Assembly: GCA_014656495.1 (NCBI GenBank)
Contig: BNCN01000001.1
Location: 372,001 to 436,000 of the forward strand
Source of the DNA: Comamonas sp. KCTC 72670
GTDB lineage: Bacteria; Myxococcota; Myxococcia; Myxococcales; Myxococcaceae
Length of the DNA: 64,000 bases
Direction of reading: 5' to 3'
Positions 31,812-42,616 of the stretch are shown here, piece after piece. The position numbers and the translations under genes are program-made. The notes below the pieces were generated by a model, which had not been told where the DNA came from, searched no databases, and was given only the letters and a program-made list of their open reading frames with translations. Position 1 is the stretch's first letter, and each line of letters opens with the position of its first letter.

Positions 31812-33431
31812 CTACCGGTTCATCGACCCGAGGAAGTCCGCATTCGACGGGGTGGGCCGCATGTGTTTGAGCACGAACTCCATGGCGTCAATCGGCGTGA
31901 ACGGGTGGAGCACCTGCCGCAGGGCGGTGATGCGCACCAGGTCGCCCGGGCCCAGGAGCAGCTCTTCCTTGCGCGTGCCGGACTTGTTGATGTCCAGCGT
32001 CGGGAAGATGCGCTTCTCCATCAGCTTCCGGTCCAGGACGATTTCGGAGTTACCCGTGCCCTTGAACTCCTCGAAGATGACTTCGTCCATGCGGCTGCCG
32101 GTGTCGATGAGCGCGGTGCCGATGATGGTCAGCGAGCCGCCCTCCTCGATGTTGCGCGCGGCGCCGAAGAAGCGCTTGGGCTTGTGGAGCGCGTTGGCGT
32201 CCACGCCGCCGGACAAGATCTTGCCGGACGCGGGCACCACCGTGTTGTAGGCGCGCGCCAGACGGGTGATGGAGTCCAGCAGGATGCAGACGTCGTACTT
32301 CTGCTCGACCAGGCGCTTGGCCTTGTCGATGACCATCTCCGCGACCTGCACGTGGCGCGTGGCGGGCTCGTCGAAGGTGGAGGACACCACCTCGCCGCGC
32401 ACGTTGCGCTCCATGTCCGTCACTTCCTCCGGCCGCTCGTCCACGAGCAGCACGATGAGGTAGACGTCCGGGTGGTTGCGGCTGATGGCGTGCGCGATGT
32501 TCTGCAGCAGCACCGTCTTGCCGGCCTTCGGCGGCGCCACGATGAGGCAGCGCTGGCCCAGGCCGATGGGGCAGAACATGTCGATGATGCGCGTGGTCAT
32601 CTCCGACGACTCGTGCTCCAGCTTGAGCTTGCGCGTCGGATAGAGCGGCGTGAGGTTGTCGAAGAGGATGCGCTCGCGCGCCGCGTCCGACATCGGGTCC
32701 GCGAAGTTGACCTTGTCCACCTTCTGGAGCGCGAAGAAGCGCTCGCCCTCGCGGGGCTGGCGGATGGGGCCCGTCACCGTGTCGCCCGGGCGCAGGTTGA
32801 AGCGGCGCACCTGCGACGGGGACACGTAGATGTCGTCCGGGCTGGGCTGGTAGTCGCTGTCCGCGCTGCGCAGGAAGCCGAAGCCGTCGCTGAGCAGCTC
32901 CAGCACGCCCTCCGCGTGGACCTCGAAGCGCTTGTCGGCGATGCCGCCCAGCAGCGCGAAGATGAGGTCCTGCTTCTTGAGGCCCTGGTAGCCCTCGACG
33001 CCCACGTCGTGGGCCATCTTGGACAGGTCCGTGATCTTCATCCGCTTCAGGTCATTGAGCTTGATGACCTGCATCGGCTCGCCGTCGCGGGTGACCTCCG
33101 TGATGGCGGGAGCCTCGGGGGGCTCCGGAGGAGGCGGCAGGGAGGCGGCCGGCTCCTCCTCACCGGAGATGCGGGCCTCCTGGAGGTCGTCGTCCCGGAC
33201 GGGACGGGAGATGGGGGTGAGGACCGGACGGGGCGGCTCGGCGGGGGCCTCCTCGGCCTCGGCGCTGACCTCGTCGTCACGGCGGGCGGCGCGGCGGGTC
33301 CGGGCGGGCTTCTCGGCCTCGTCCCGCTCCACCGTCTTCGCCGCACGCTTGCGGCGAGGCTTCTCCGCGTCCGCCTCCACGGCGACGTCGGTGTCGGCAG
33401 CCTTCTCTCTCGAAGTACGGGCTTTACGCAT
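31812..33431 (-). CDS. rho: Transcription termination factor Rho
   Basis: A 539-residue RNA-dependent hexameric ATPase. Residues 1-120 are a charged, Pro/Ala/Glu-rich extension absent from E. coli Rho (419 residues). Then come the Rho_N helix domain ([31 protein letters not shown]), the cold-shock RNA-binding domain ([22 protein letters not shown]), Walker [16 protein letters not shown] and Walker B-region [15 protein letters not shown]. The Q-loop/R-loop area [20 protein letters not shown] is intact. The ATG lacks a good ribosome-binding site; an overlapping leader ORF may couple its translation. A strong promoter lies at 33635-33663. Confidence 0.97.
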   Translation of the reverse strand: MRKARTSREKAADTDVAVEADAEKPRRKRAAKTVERDEAEKPARTRRAARRDDEVSAEAEEAPAEPPRPVLTPISRPVRDDDLQEARISGEEEPAASLPPPPEPPEAPAITEVTRDGEPMQVIKLNDLKRMKITDLSKMAHDVGVEGYQGLKKQDLIFALLGGIADKRFEVHAEGVLELLSDGFGFLRSADSDYQPSPDDIYVSPSQVRRFNLRPGDTVTGPIRQPREGERFFALQKVDKVNFADPMSDAARERILFDNLTPLYPTRKLKLEHESSEMTTRIIDMFCPIGLGQRCLIVAPPKAGKTVLLQNIAHAISRNHPDVYLIVLLVDERPEEVTDMERNVRGEVVSSTFDEPATRHVQVAEMVIDKAKRLVEQKYDVCILLDSITRLARAYNTVVPASGKILSGGVDANALHKPKRFFGAARNIEEGGSLTIIGTALIDTGSRMDEVIFEEFKGTGNSEIVLDRKLMEKRIFPTLDINKSGTRKEELLLGPGDLVRITALRQVLHPFTPIDAMEFVLKHMRPTPSNADFLGSMNR

Positions 33432-33621
33432 GTCTGTAACGCTTGGCAGGAATGAAGCGCCCGAGGACTCGGACGGGTGGAATGGCGGGGGGAAACGTCC
33501 GCGCGGCCCTCGGAAGCACCTTCCAGGAGGACGGCCCCGCCGGAATCCCAGGTCGGGACTGCGCGGGCGTGAGCCTTGTGGTTGGGAGAAGAGACGGCGC
33601 CGTCGGATACGCCTGCGCCAT
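33424..33621 (-). CDS. Possible rho leader ORF
   Basis: A 65-codon reading frame starts at ATG 33621, about 7 nt after the predicted transcription start, and ends in TAA within the first codons of rho (the sequence ATGCGTAA holds the rho start and this stop). The peptide is Pro/Arg-rich with no domain. The position suggests translational coupling or a regulatory leader, comparable in principle to the leader of E. coli rho. It may equally be a chance frame; no ribosome-binding site is visible because it is almost leaderless. Confidence 0.3.
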   Translation of the reverse strand: MAQAYPTAPSLLPTTRLTPAQSRPGIPAGPSSWKVLPRAARTFPPAIPPVRVLGRFIPAKRYRHA

Positions 33622-33634
33622 GAAACCGCGAGGG

Positions 33635-33663
33635 ACGTTATTGACGGCCTCTGGGCCTGTCAA
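33635..33663 (-). promoter_or_regulatory. Predicted rho promoter
   Basis: On the minus strand, a perfect -35 TTGACA (33663-33658) and a -10 TAACGT (33640-33635) are spaced by 17 bp. Transcription would start near 33628, giving a ~197-nt leader. The first half of that leader is pyrimidine-rich and C-rich, as expected of a Rho loading site, so autoregulation by Rho is plausible. Confidence 0.6.
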
Positions 33664-35981
<2,318 letters not shown>

Positions 35982-35996
35982 AGGATGGGGCGGTCC

Positions 35997-36284
35997 ATGA
36001 GTGGCACGCGGCGAGCCTCGCTGCGCATCGAGGGCAAGGTGCAGGGCGTCTTCTTCCGGGAGAGCGCCCGCGTTGAAGCCACCCGCCTGGGTCTGACAGG
36101 CTGGGTGCGCAACCGGCCCGATGGGTCCGTGGAGGCCGTCGTGGAAGGGGAGCCCGCCGTGCTCGAGGAATTCATCCGCTGGTGTCATCGCGGTCCGTCG
36201 CAGGCCCGGGTCTCGGGCGTGCAGCGCACGGACGGCGCGGCCACCGGCGAGTTCAGTCAATTCAACGTGGAGCGCACCTCATGA
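35997..36284 (+). CDS. acyP: Acylphosphatase
   Basis: A 95-residue enzyme hydrolysing acyl phosphates. The catalytic Arg lies in [16 protein letters not shown] and the catalytic Asn in [17 protein letters not shown]; the length fits the family (~90-100). ATG 35997 is chosen over the in-frame ATG 35985 because the latter is too close to the ligA stop to leave room for a ribosome-binding site. Its stop overlaps the next ATG (ATGA). Confidence 0.95.
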   Translation: MSGTRRASLRIEGKVQGVFFRESARVEATRLGLTGWVRNRPDGSVEAVVEGEPAVLEEFIRWCHRGPSQARVSGVQRTDGAATGEFSQFNVERTS

Positions 36285-36724
36285 CGCCCTACGCGCTGGC
36301 CTCCCTGCCTTCCATGCTGGGCATCCGGGCCGGGTCCAAGGTCTCCGTCATCAACCCGCCGCGGGGCTTCGTGCAGAAGCTCAACCCGCTGCCGGATGGC
36401 GTGGAGTTCCTCATCACCGCGGTGTCGGGCCTGGATGTCATCCTCTTCTTCACCGAGGACCCGCAGGAGCTGGTGCAGCGGCTGCCCGCCCTGGCCCGCG
36501 CCATGGCCCTCACCGGGGGCATCTGGGTGTGCTGGCCCGGCGGAGAGGGCGTCCGCAAGGGCCTCTCCGAGGACTTCGTCCGCCACGCGGCCCTGGACAT
36601 CGGTCTGGTGGACAACAAAATCTGCACCATCGACGCGACCTGGACGGGGCTGCGGCTGGTGCGGCGGCCGCGAGGGCGGCTGGACAAGCCCGGCGAGCGC
36701 AAGCAGGCCCCCGCCCAGGCCTGA
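36281..36724 (+). CDS. DUF3052-type protein
   Basis: A 147-residue cytoplasmic protein starting in the ATGA overlap with the acylphosphatase gene. The [26 protein letters not shown] opening, a [17 protein letters not shown] middle and a [10 protein letters not shown]...[19 protein letters not shown] ending match my memory of the DUF3052 family, small proteins of unknown function common in actinobacteria and myxobacteria. There are no catalytic motifs. The basic tail (~20 residues) is not conserved. Confidence 0.75.
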   Translation: MTPYALASLPSMLGIRAGSKVSVINPPRGFVQKLNPLPDGVEFLITAVSGLDVILFFTEDPQELVQRLPALARAMALTGGIWVCWPGGEGVRKGLSEDFVRHAALDIGLVDNKICTIDATWTGLRLVRRPRGRLDKPGERKQAPAQA

Positions 36725-36729
36725 TGCCC

Positions 36730-36749
36730 TGCCGGGTAGGCGCCCGGCA
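36730..36749 (+). terminator. Hairpin after the ligA operon
   Basis: TGCCGGG (36730-36736) pairs with CCCGGCA (36743-36749) around a 6-nt loop. It begins 5 bp after the DUF3052 stop codon, as expected of a transcript end. No T-run. Confidence 0.5.
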
Positions 36750-37274
36750 TCTGCCCGACAGTGAATGGAAGCCGTTTCTCGGCTTTACACACCCGGGGGG
36801 CCATGGAAAACTCTCCGTGTTTCTGGACGGTTGTGTGACGCCCCGCGTTGTCGGGGGTCAACGTCTGGTAGGGATTTTGACGGGTTGCGTTCCCGCTCCT
36901 CCAGACGCGCCGGTTGTACCGAGGCTCCAGTCGCCCCCCCAAGGTGGCCCACGATGGGCATCGACCGGGTGTGGATAGAAGAGCGGACGGCTCGCGCGTC
37001 GTGGGGAAGCTCGAACGCGGTGTGAAGACAAGGCCTCGCCCGGCACGGTGCCGGTCGCAATGCGGGGCGCCAATGAACTCGGAGGAGCAGGCGGTGGTCC
37101 CCTCGGTCCTCGACAGCGCGCCCCCAGCCGCACCCGGTGTGTCCGGGCAGGCGTCGTGCGCTGAAGGTCCGCCGGAGGCCGCCTCTCCCTTCGCAGCGCG
37201 CACGGAGGCGCGGCGTCTCGCCGCCGCCCGTCCGGTGAGGTCCGCCCTACCGCGCGCGCCAGCAGGATTCATCC
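36750..37274 (+). other. Long non-coding stretch before the RNase E/G gene
   Basis: About 525 bp in which no ORF looks like protein. It should contain the RNase E/G promoter and perhaps a long 5' leader; in enterobacteria a long rne leader mediates autoregulation by the enzyme. A possible weak -35/-10 pair (TTTACA 36783-36788, AAAACT 17 bp later) is not convincing. No tRNA or repeat is seen. Confidence 0.45.
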
Positions 37275-40253
37275 ATGAGCAGCATCCTGGTCATCAACGC
37301 CGCGGGTCGCGAGACGCGCGTCGCGCTCGTCGAGAGCGGACACATCGCGGAGTTCTACCTCGAGCGTAAGAAGGACAAGGGCGTCGTCGGGAACATCTAC
37401 AAGGGCCGGGTCGTCCGGGTGCTCCCGGGCATGCAGGCCGCCTTTGTCGACATCGGCCTGGAGAAGGCCGCCTTCCTCTACGTCAGTGACGTCGTCTACG
37501 ACCCGGACTTCGCGCGCGCGCAGTTCGAGCTGACCGAGGGCGAGCACGAGGACGCGCCGGACGTCCCGGACGAGTCCGAGGCCGAGGCCGCCGAGTTCGC
37601 CGCCCGCCACGCGCCCCGCCACGTCGAGGCGGAGCCCGAGGACGCCCAGGTCGAGCCCGCCACCCCCCGCCCGGAGTCGCTGCCGCGCGACACCGCCCTG
37701 GAGCTGGCCGCCAATGCGCCCGCGGTGACGCCGCCGGGCGCGACGGTGGAGCCGAAGTCCGATGCAGCGGTGACGACGGCCGAGGCGCAGGCCAGTGCGG
37801 TGACCGCCGAGGGCGCCACGTCGGCGGATGCGGCGACTTCCTCCACCCCGGCGGTGGGTGCTGGGTCGACCGAAGCCACGTCCGCGGGTGCGGCGACTGC
37901 CGAGGGGGCCTCGGGTGCGGTGACGACCGAGGGCGCCACGTCGGCGGGTACGGTGTCCGCCGAGGGTTCCTCGAGTGCGGTGCCCGCCGAAGGCGCCGCC
38001 TCCTCCGAGGGTACGGGGCGTGCCGAGGGTTCCTCGGGTGCGGGCACGATGTCCGCCGAGGGCGCATCCTCCGCCGGCACGGTGCCTGCCGAGGGCGCCG
38101 CGAGCGCCGCCGCCTCCGAGGCCGGGGCGGTGACCGCCGAGGGCGCCACGTCGGCCGGCGAGGCCACTTCCGCGCAGCCGACGGCGTCGCCCGAGGCGGC
38201 GCTGGCCCTGGCTGCCGCGACCGAGCCCGCAGCCGACGCGGCCGGGCTGCCCGTCGAGCCTCCGCCTCCCGCGGCCGCGGCGCTCGGGGAAATCATCCCG
38301 GCGCCCGCAGGCGCCGAGTCCACGCAGGCGGCCCGCCCCGCCGAGGTCTCCGGCGAGCGCCGCACGCCGCGCGAGGCCCGCGAGGCGCGTGAGCCCCGCG
38401 GCAAGGACAAGGAGAAGGACAAGGGCCGCCGGCCGCAGGAGGAGAAGCGGCGCGGCGACAAGCGCGACGAGGAGAAGGAGAAGGCCAAGCCTCGCCGCAC
38501 GGACAAGATCGAAGACCTGCTGAAGGTGGGCCAGGAAGTCGTCGTCCAGATTTCCAAGGACCCCATCGGCACCAAGGGCGCGCGGCTCACCTCGCACATC
38601 TCCATCCCGGGCCGGCACCTGGTGTTCATGCCCACCGTGGACCACGTGGGCATCAGCCGCCGCATCTCCAACGAGAAGGAGCGCCGGCGTCTGCGTGAAA
38701 TCGTGGACCGCCTGCGCCCGCCCGGGACGGGCTTCATCGTCCGCACCGTCGCGGAGAACGTGCCGCAGGAGAAGCTCGAGAGCGACATCCGGTTCCTCAT
38801 CGAGGTGTGGAACCAGGTCGTCCGCAAGAACGAGAAGCGTGGCGGCCCCGGCCTCCTGCACCCGGACCTGGACCTCATCCTGCGCGCCACGCGCGACCTC
38901 TTCGCGCACGACGTGGAGAAGCTCGTCGTCGATGACCGCGAGGAGTACGAGCGCATCCTCGGCTTCGTCACCGCGCAGGACCCGGCGCTGAGGGACCGCG
39001 TGGCCCTGCACGAGGGCGACGACACCGTCTTCGACGCGTACGGCATCGAGCAGGAGCTGCAGCGCGCCACCCAGCGCAAGGTGTGGCTGAAGAGCGGCGG
39101 CTACCTCATCATCGACCAGGCCGAGGCGCTCACCGCCATCGACGTCAACTCGGGCCGCTACGTCGGCAAGAAGAGCCTCGAGGAGACCATCACCAAGATC
39201 AACGTCGAGGCCGCCAAGGAGATCGTCTACCAGCTCCGGCTGCGCAACATCGGCGGCATCATCATCTGCGACTTCATCGACATGGAGAAGGCGCAGAACC
39301 GCGACAAGGTCTTCAAGGCGCTCCAGGAGGCGCTGGGCCGCGACAAGGCGAAGACGAACGTGCTGCGCATCTCCGAGCTGGGCCTCGTGGAGATGACGCG
39401 CAAGCGCGTGCGCGAGTCCATTGGCCGCGTGCTCCACGAGGACTGCCCGTACTGCGACGGCAACGGCTTCGTGAAGACGGCCACCACCGTGGCGTACGAA
39501 ATCTTCCGGGAGATTCGCCGCGAGGCGCCGGGCTACAAGGACTCCACGCTGGTCATCAACTGCAACGCGGAGGTCGCGCGCCTGCTCCAGGGCGAGGAGC
39601 GCAACGAGCTGCGGCACCTGATGGACCGGTACAACAAGTCCATCCAGGTCAAGGCGCAGCAGAACTACCACCGCGAGCAGTACGACATCTACGGACGCTC
39701 GGCGACGGGCCCCGAGCACAAGGTCGCCTCGTCCCCCGGCTCGGGTGACGGCGAGCTGGCCATGCAGCACCGCAAGCCCGACAGCAACGGTGGCGGCGGT
39801 GGCTACGGACGCCAGGAGCAGGGCCGGCGCGGCGGCGAGCGCGGCGGCAGGGACCGGGACCGCGGCGGCGACCGTGAACGCAATGGTGAGCGCGGCGGCG
39901 GCGGCGAGCGCGGTGGTGGCGAGCGCGCCGAGCGCGGCGGTGACCGGCGCGAAGGCCGCCGCGAGGGCCGTGGCGGCGACCGCCCCCGTGGCGAGCGCGG
40001 TGGTGGCGAGCGCTCCGAACGCGGTGGCGAGCGCGGTGAGCGCGGCGGTGGTGAGCGCTCCGAGCGTGGCGACCGTTCCGAGCGTGGTGACCGCTCCGAG
40101 CGTGGCGACCGTTCCGAGCGCGGCGAGCGCCGGGGCGAGCGCGGTGGCGCGCAGAACACGTCCGGCGCTGGCGGTGGTGAAAGCTCCGGTGGCTCGACGC
40201 CGCCCCCGTCCTCCGGTGGCGGCTCGGAAGGCTCTGGCGGCGGCACGGCCTGA
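37275..40253 (+). CDS. Ribonuclease E/G with a large low-complexity insertion in its S1 domain
   Basis: A 992-residue endoribonuclease for mRNA decay and rRNA processing. The S1 domain begins as usual ([36 protein letters not shown], to residue ~73) but resumes only at residue ~412 ([28 protein letters not shown]). The ~330-residue insert is Ala/Glu/Ser/Thr repeats followed by a Lys/Arg/Glu-rich block. The catalytic core is intact: AIDVNSG and DFIDME supply the metal-binding Asp residues, and DCPYCDGNG is the Zn-link. The C-terminus (from ~838) is an RGG/ERGD-rich tail likely to bind RNA or partners. RNase E versus G cannot be decided; no E. coli-type degradosome region is visible. Confidence 0.93.
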   Translation: MSSILVINAAGRETRVALVESGHIAEFYLERKKDKGVVGNIYKGRVVRVLPGMQAAFVDIGLEKAAFLYVSDVVYDPDFARAQFELTEGEHEDAPDVPDESEAEAAEFAARHAPRHVEAEPEDAQVEPATPRPESLPRDTALELAANAPAVTPPGATVEPKSDAAVTTAEAQASAVTAEGATSADAATSSTPAVGAGSTEATSAGAATAEGASGAVTTEGATSAGTVSAEGSSSAVPAEGAASSEGTGRAEGSSGAGTMSAEGASSAGTVPAEGAASAAASEAGAVTAEGATSAGEATSAQPTASPEAALALAAATEPAADAAGLPVEPPPPAAAALGEIIPAPAGAESTQAARPAEVSGERRTPREAREAREPRGKDKEKDKGRRPQEEKRRGDKRDEEKEKAKPRRTDKIEDLLKVGQEVVVQISKDPIGTKGARLTSHISIPGRHLVFMPTVDHVGISRRISNEKERRRLREIVDRLRPPGTGFIVRTVAENVPQEKLESDIRFLIEVWNQVVRKNEKRGGPGLLHPDLDLILRATRDLFAHDVEKLVVDDREEYERILGFVTAQDPALRDRVALHEGDDTVFDAYGIEQELQRATQRKVWLKSGGYLIIDQAEALTAIDVNSGRYVGKKSLEETITKINVEAAKEIVYQLRLRNIGGIIICDFIDMEKAQNRDKVFKALQEALGRDKAKTNVLRISELGLVEMTRKRVRESIGRVLHEDCPYCDGNGFVKTATTVAYEIFREIRREAPGYKDSTLVINCNAEVARLLQGEERNELRHLMDRYNKSIQVKAQQNYHREQYDIYGRSATGPEHKVASSPGSGDGELAMQHRKPDSNGGGGGYGRQEQGRRGGERGGRDRDRGGDRERNGERGGGGERGGGERAERGGDRREGRREGRGGDRPRGERGGGERSERGGERGERGGGERSERGDRSERGDRSERGDRSERGERRGERGGAQNTSGAGGGESSGGSTPPPSSGGGSEGSGGGTA
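37795..38180 (+). repeat. In-frame degenerate tandem repeats (EG[AS][TS]SAG) in the RNase E/G insert
   Basis: A DNA unit close to GCCGAGGGCGCCACGTCGGC recurs about a dozen times at irregular spacing, always in frame, encoding [25 protein letters not shown] and similar. The pattern looks like slippage-generated minisatellite sequence and may vary in length between strains. Confidence 0.75.
39790..40155 (+). repeat. In-frame RGG and RSERGD repeats in the RNase E/G tail
   Basis: Codons for [15 protein letters not shown] and a near-perfect RSERGD run (40050-40130) repeat with short periods; the 18-bp unit GAGCGTGGCGACCGTTCC recurs with single-base changes. It encodes an arginine/glycine-rich disordered tail typical of RNA-binding regions. 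Confidence 0.75.
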
Positions 40254-40732
40254 GCGGGTTCGTTGATGCAGTGTAGGCCAGCGCCCTGCCCTGCCCGCAT
40301 CCCGGTGCGGGGCAGGGGCCGCTGTCAGGCCCAGGGCACCGGGCCATGTCGTAGCGCCCCAGTGTCGCCCCCTGACTGGCCTTCAGACGCTGCCCACAGG
40401 AGCCGCCGCGACGCGCCCTCCCCGTTCAAGGCGAAGCCACCAGCGGCGGCCTCAGCGGCTCCGTCGAGCGCTGAGCGGCAGCGCAGGCGCACGCGGTCAG
40501 CGTGTCGGATTGTGTACGAGGCCTCTCCACCCGAAACCCGGGTGGGCTGGCTCTTGCCGGCACGGATTGGCTAGCGTGGGCGGCCATTCCTTGGGGCGGA
40601 TTCCGCCGGCAAGGGCGGCCCAGTCACACATGACGTCCTCTCACACCGCACAGGTATCGCCCCGTCCGGGGCCACGTTCCCTCCGCCACCGACAGGCGAG
40701 CGCCTGCCACGGCCAGGACGCCTGAGGGCCCC
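40254..40732. other. Intergenic region, RNase E/G to YihY-like gene
   Basis: 479 bp. Apart from the hairpin at 40290-40316 I see no gene, RNA or repeat. It should carry the promoter of the YihY-like gene; no strong -35/-10 pair was found, and a GGCAC...GGC match near 40560 has the wrong spacing for sigma-54. Confidence 0.45.
40290..40316 (+). terminator. Terminator-like hairpin after the RNase E/G gene
   Basis: CCTGCCCGCA (40290-40299) pairs with TGCGGGGCAGG (40306-40316) with one bulged G and a 6-nt loop, 37 bp after the stop codon. No T-run follows. Confidence 0.55.
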
Positions 40733-42118
40733 GTGAAGGTGACACCCCTCCAGTGGCTCCGCAGCACCCGAGCGAAGCTGGCCATCCAGGCCGCGCGGCT
40801 CTGGGCCCCCTTGCAGCACACGCCCGTGGGCCTGTTCGCGACGGACACGTTCCTGGCCGCGAAGACGGTGGCCGAGGGCTTTCGCGGGGAGAACCTCCGG
40901 CTGAGGGCCGCCGCCCTCACCTACGTCAGCATGTTCTCCCTGGTGCCCCTGCTGACGGTGGCGCTGGTGCTGCTGACGGCGTTCCACCAAGAGGAGTTCA
41001 AGGAGAAGCTGCGCTTCGTCGTCAGCGAGGTGCTCAACCCGGGCGTGCGAGGCAAGTCCGCCGCGTTCCTCGACCGGTTCCTCAACCCCGGCAACACCAT
41101 CGCCATTGGCAGCGTGGGCTTCCTGGCGGTGCTGCTCTCCGCGGGCTCCCTGCTCCGCCAACTCGACGGCGCGGTGAATGAGCTGTGGGGCATCCGGCGC
41201 CAGCGGCCCTGGCGCATCCGCCTCCTCATCTACGCGGGCCTCCTGCTCATCGGGCCATTCTTCCTCGCCGTGTCCTTCTCCGGCACGGGCAAGGTCCGCG
41301 TCTTCCTGCAGAGCCACGCGCCCTACGCCAACGCGTTCATCCTGCTGGGCAGCACGTTCATCGCGGTGGCGAGCCTGACGCTGCTCTACTACTGGACGCC
41401 CTACTCCCATGTCCGCGTGCGCTCGGCCGTCGCGGGGGGGCTGGTGTCCGGCCTGGGCTGGATGGTCGCGAAGCAGGTGTACGCCGCCTTCGCGGAGCGA
41501 AGCTTCCAGTACAACCCGCTCTATGCCTCGCTCGGCGCGCTGCCCATGTTCCTCGCGTGGGTCTACGTGAGCTGGCTGCTGCTGCTGTTCGGCGCGAGGC
41601 TGTCCTACGCCGTGGAACACGCCGCCTTCCGGCACTCCCTGTTCGCCTTCGGCAGCCACCCCCGCGCGAATGAGCTGGTCGGCGCGCGCGTCGCGCAGGA
41701 GACCACCCTCGCCTGGGTGGATGGCCTGCAGGCCCCCACGCCTCGCGAGCTGGCGACCCGGCTCCGCGTCCCCGAGTCGCTCGTCCACGAGGTCGTCGAC
41801 AAGATGGTCGCCGCCACGCTGCTCGAGCGTCTGCGCAAGGGGGGCCTCCGCCCCGCGAGGGACCCGGCGGAGCTCACGCTCGCGGACACCACGCTGGCCG
41901 TCCACGGCGTGATGATCACCGGCGGCGCGGACACCTGGGACGGCCCCCGAGCGCCCGGCTTCGAACAACTGGAGCCGCTCTTCCAGGCAGCGGACTGCGC
42001 CGGTATTGACCTGTTACGTCGCACGCGATGGCTGGACCTGGTGGTGCCGCTCCGTCCGGGGTTGGCGGAGCCCGCCCCCTCCCCCTCTGTCAAAGTGGCC
42101 GCGGGGGGAAATCCGTAA
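40733..42118 (+). CDS. YihY/BrkB-family membrane protein with C-terminal winged-helix-like domain
   Basis: A 461-residue inner membrane protein from GTG 40733. The first two-thirds hold the YihY/RNase BN-like membrane fold (six helices), with LRAAALTYVSMFSLVPLLTVALVLLTAF and FQYNPLYASLGALPMFLAWVYVSWLLLLFGARLSYAVEH as family blocks. The cytoplasmic C-terminal ~150 residues include PTPRELATRLRVPESLVHEVVDKMVAATLLERL, which looks like a winged helix. Despite old names (ribonuclease BN, virulence factor), the family function is unknown; a transport or lipid role is often suggested. Confidence 0.88.
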   Translation: MKVTPLQWLRSTRAKLAIQAARLWAPLQHTPVGLFATDTFLAAKTVAEGFRGENLRLRAAALTYVSMFSLVPLLTVALVLLTAFHQEEFKEKLRFVVSEVLNPGVRGKSAAFLDRFLNPGNTIAIGSVGFLAVLLSAGSLLRQLDGAVNELWGIRRQRPWRIRLLIYAGLLLIGPFFLAVSFSGTGKVRVFLQSHAPYANAFILLGSTFIAVASLTLLYYWTPYSHVRVRSAVAGGLVSGLGWMVAKQVYAAFAERSFQYNPLYASLGALPMFLAWVYVSWLLLLFGARLSYAVEHAAFRHSLFAFGSHPRANELVGARVAQETTLAWVDGLQAPTPRELATRLRVPESLVHEVVDKMVAATLLERLRKGGLRPARDPAELTLADTTLAVHGVMITGGADTWDGPRAPGFEQLEPLFQAADCAGIDLLRRTRWLDLVVPLRPGLAEPAPSPSVKVAAGGNP

Positions 42119-42148
42119 AGGTTCTGGGTGTTTGGAAGCGCACCCAGC

Positions 42149-42176
42149 TTGCACGAAGGATGCGTTCTGTTATGTT
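42149..42176 (+). promoter_or_regulatory. Predicted promoter of the HU/IHF gene
   Basis: TTGCAC (42149-42154) and TATGTT (42171-42176) are spaced 16 bp apart in a locally AT-rich patch. Transcription would start about 60 nt before the HU/IHF ATG. Confidence 0.4.
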
Positions 42177-42243
42177 TTCAGGATTCGACCATGGGCCAGA
42201 GCGCCCTGTTTCCAAGGGGTCACCGGGTTTGCGGGAGCGTCCG

Positions 42244-42597
42244 ATGCTCAAGTCCGATCTGATCAACATCCTCGTCGCCAAGCGGGGCGTGACGCAGAAG
42301 CAGGCTGAGGCCACCATCGAGACGATTTTCGAGTCGATGAAGGATGCCCTCTGCCGCGGCGAGAACATCGAGATCCGCGGGCTCGGTGCCTTCCACGTGA
42401 AGAACTACCAGGGCTACCAGGGCCGCAACCCGAAGACGGGTCAGGTCATCCCGGTGAAGCCCAAGCGCGGGCTGCTCTTCCGTACCGGCAAGGAGCTCCG
42501 GGACCGCGTGAATCGTCCCGCGCCGCAGCAGGCCCAGACGGACCTGCCCTCGCTCCCCGAGAGCAAGGGGCCTGGCAACACCGGCACGGGGCTCTGA
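42244..42597 (+). CDS. HU/IHF-family DNA-bending protein
   Basis: A 117-residue nucleoid protein. KSDLINILVAKRGVTQKQAEATIETIFESMKDAL forms the dimer helices, IEIRGLGAFHVKNYQGYQGRNPKTGQ leads to the DNA-intercalating arm (Pro in GRNPKTG), and VKPKRGLLFRTGKELRDRVN closes the fold. The GRNPKTG arm and the family body resemble IHF-beta more than HU. A ~20-residue Gln/Pro/Gly tail is unusual. ATG 42244 is the conserved start. It is convergent with the type III cluster; a short palindrome (GCCTCGAGGC, 42604-42613) lies between the stops. Confidence 0.92.
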   Translation: MLKSDLINILVAKRGVTQKQAEATIETIFESMKDALCRGENIEIRGLGAFHVKNYQGYQGRNPKTGQVIPVKPKRGLLFRTGKELRDRVNRPAPQQAQTDLPSLPESKGPGNTGTGL

Positions 42598-42616
42598 GCC
42601 CCGGCCTCGAGGCGCG

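Noticed and set aside
37795..38180. Regular repeats that could suggest a CRISPR array
   Set aside because: Repeats are in frame within a coding region, irregularly spaced, and there are no uniform spacers or cas genes.
37269..39770. 833-codon minus-strand frame antisense to the RNase E/G gene
   Set aside because: It consists of reflected repeats ([17 protein letters not shown]) and has no ribosome-binding site or domain; the plus-strand gene is certain.
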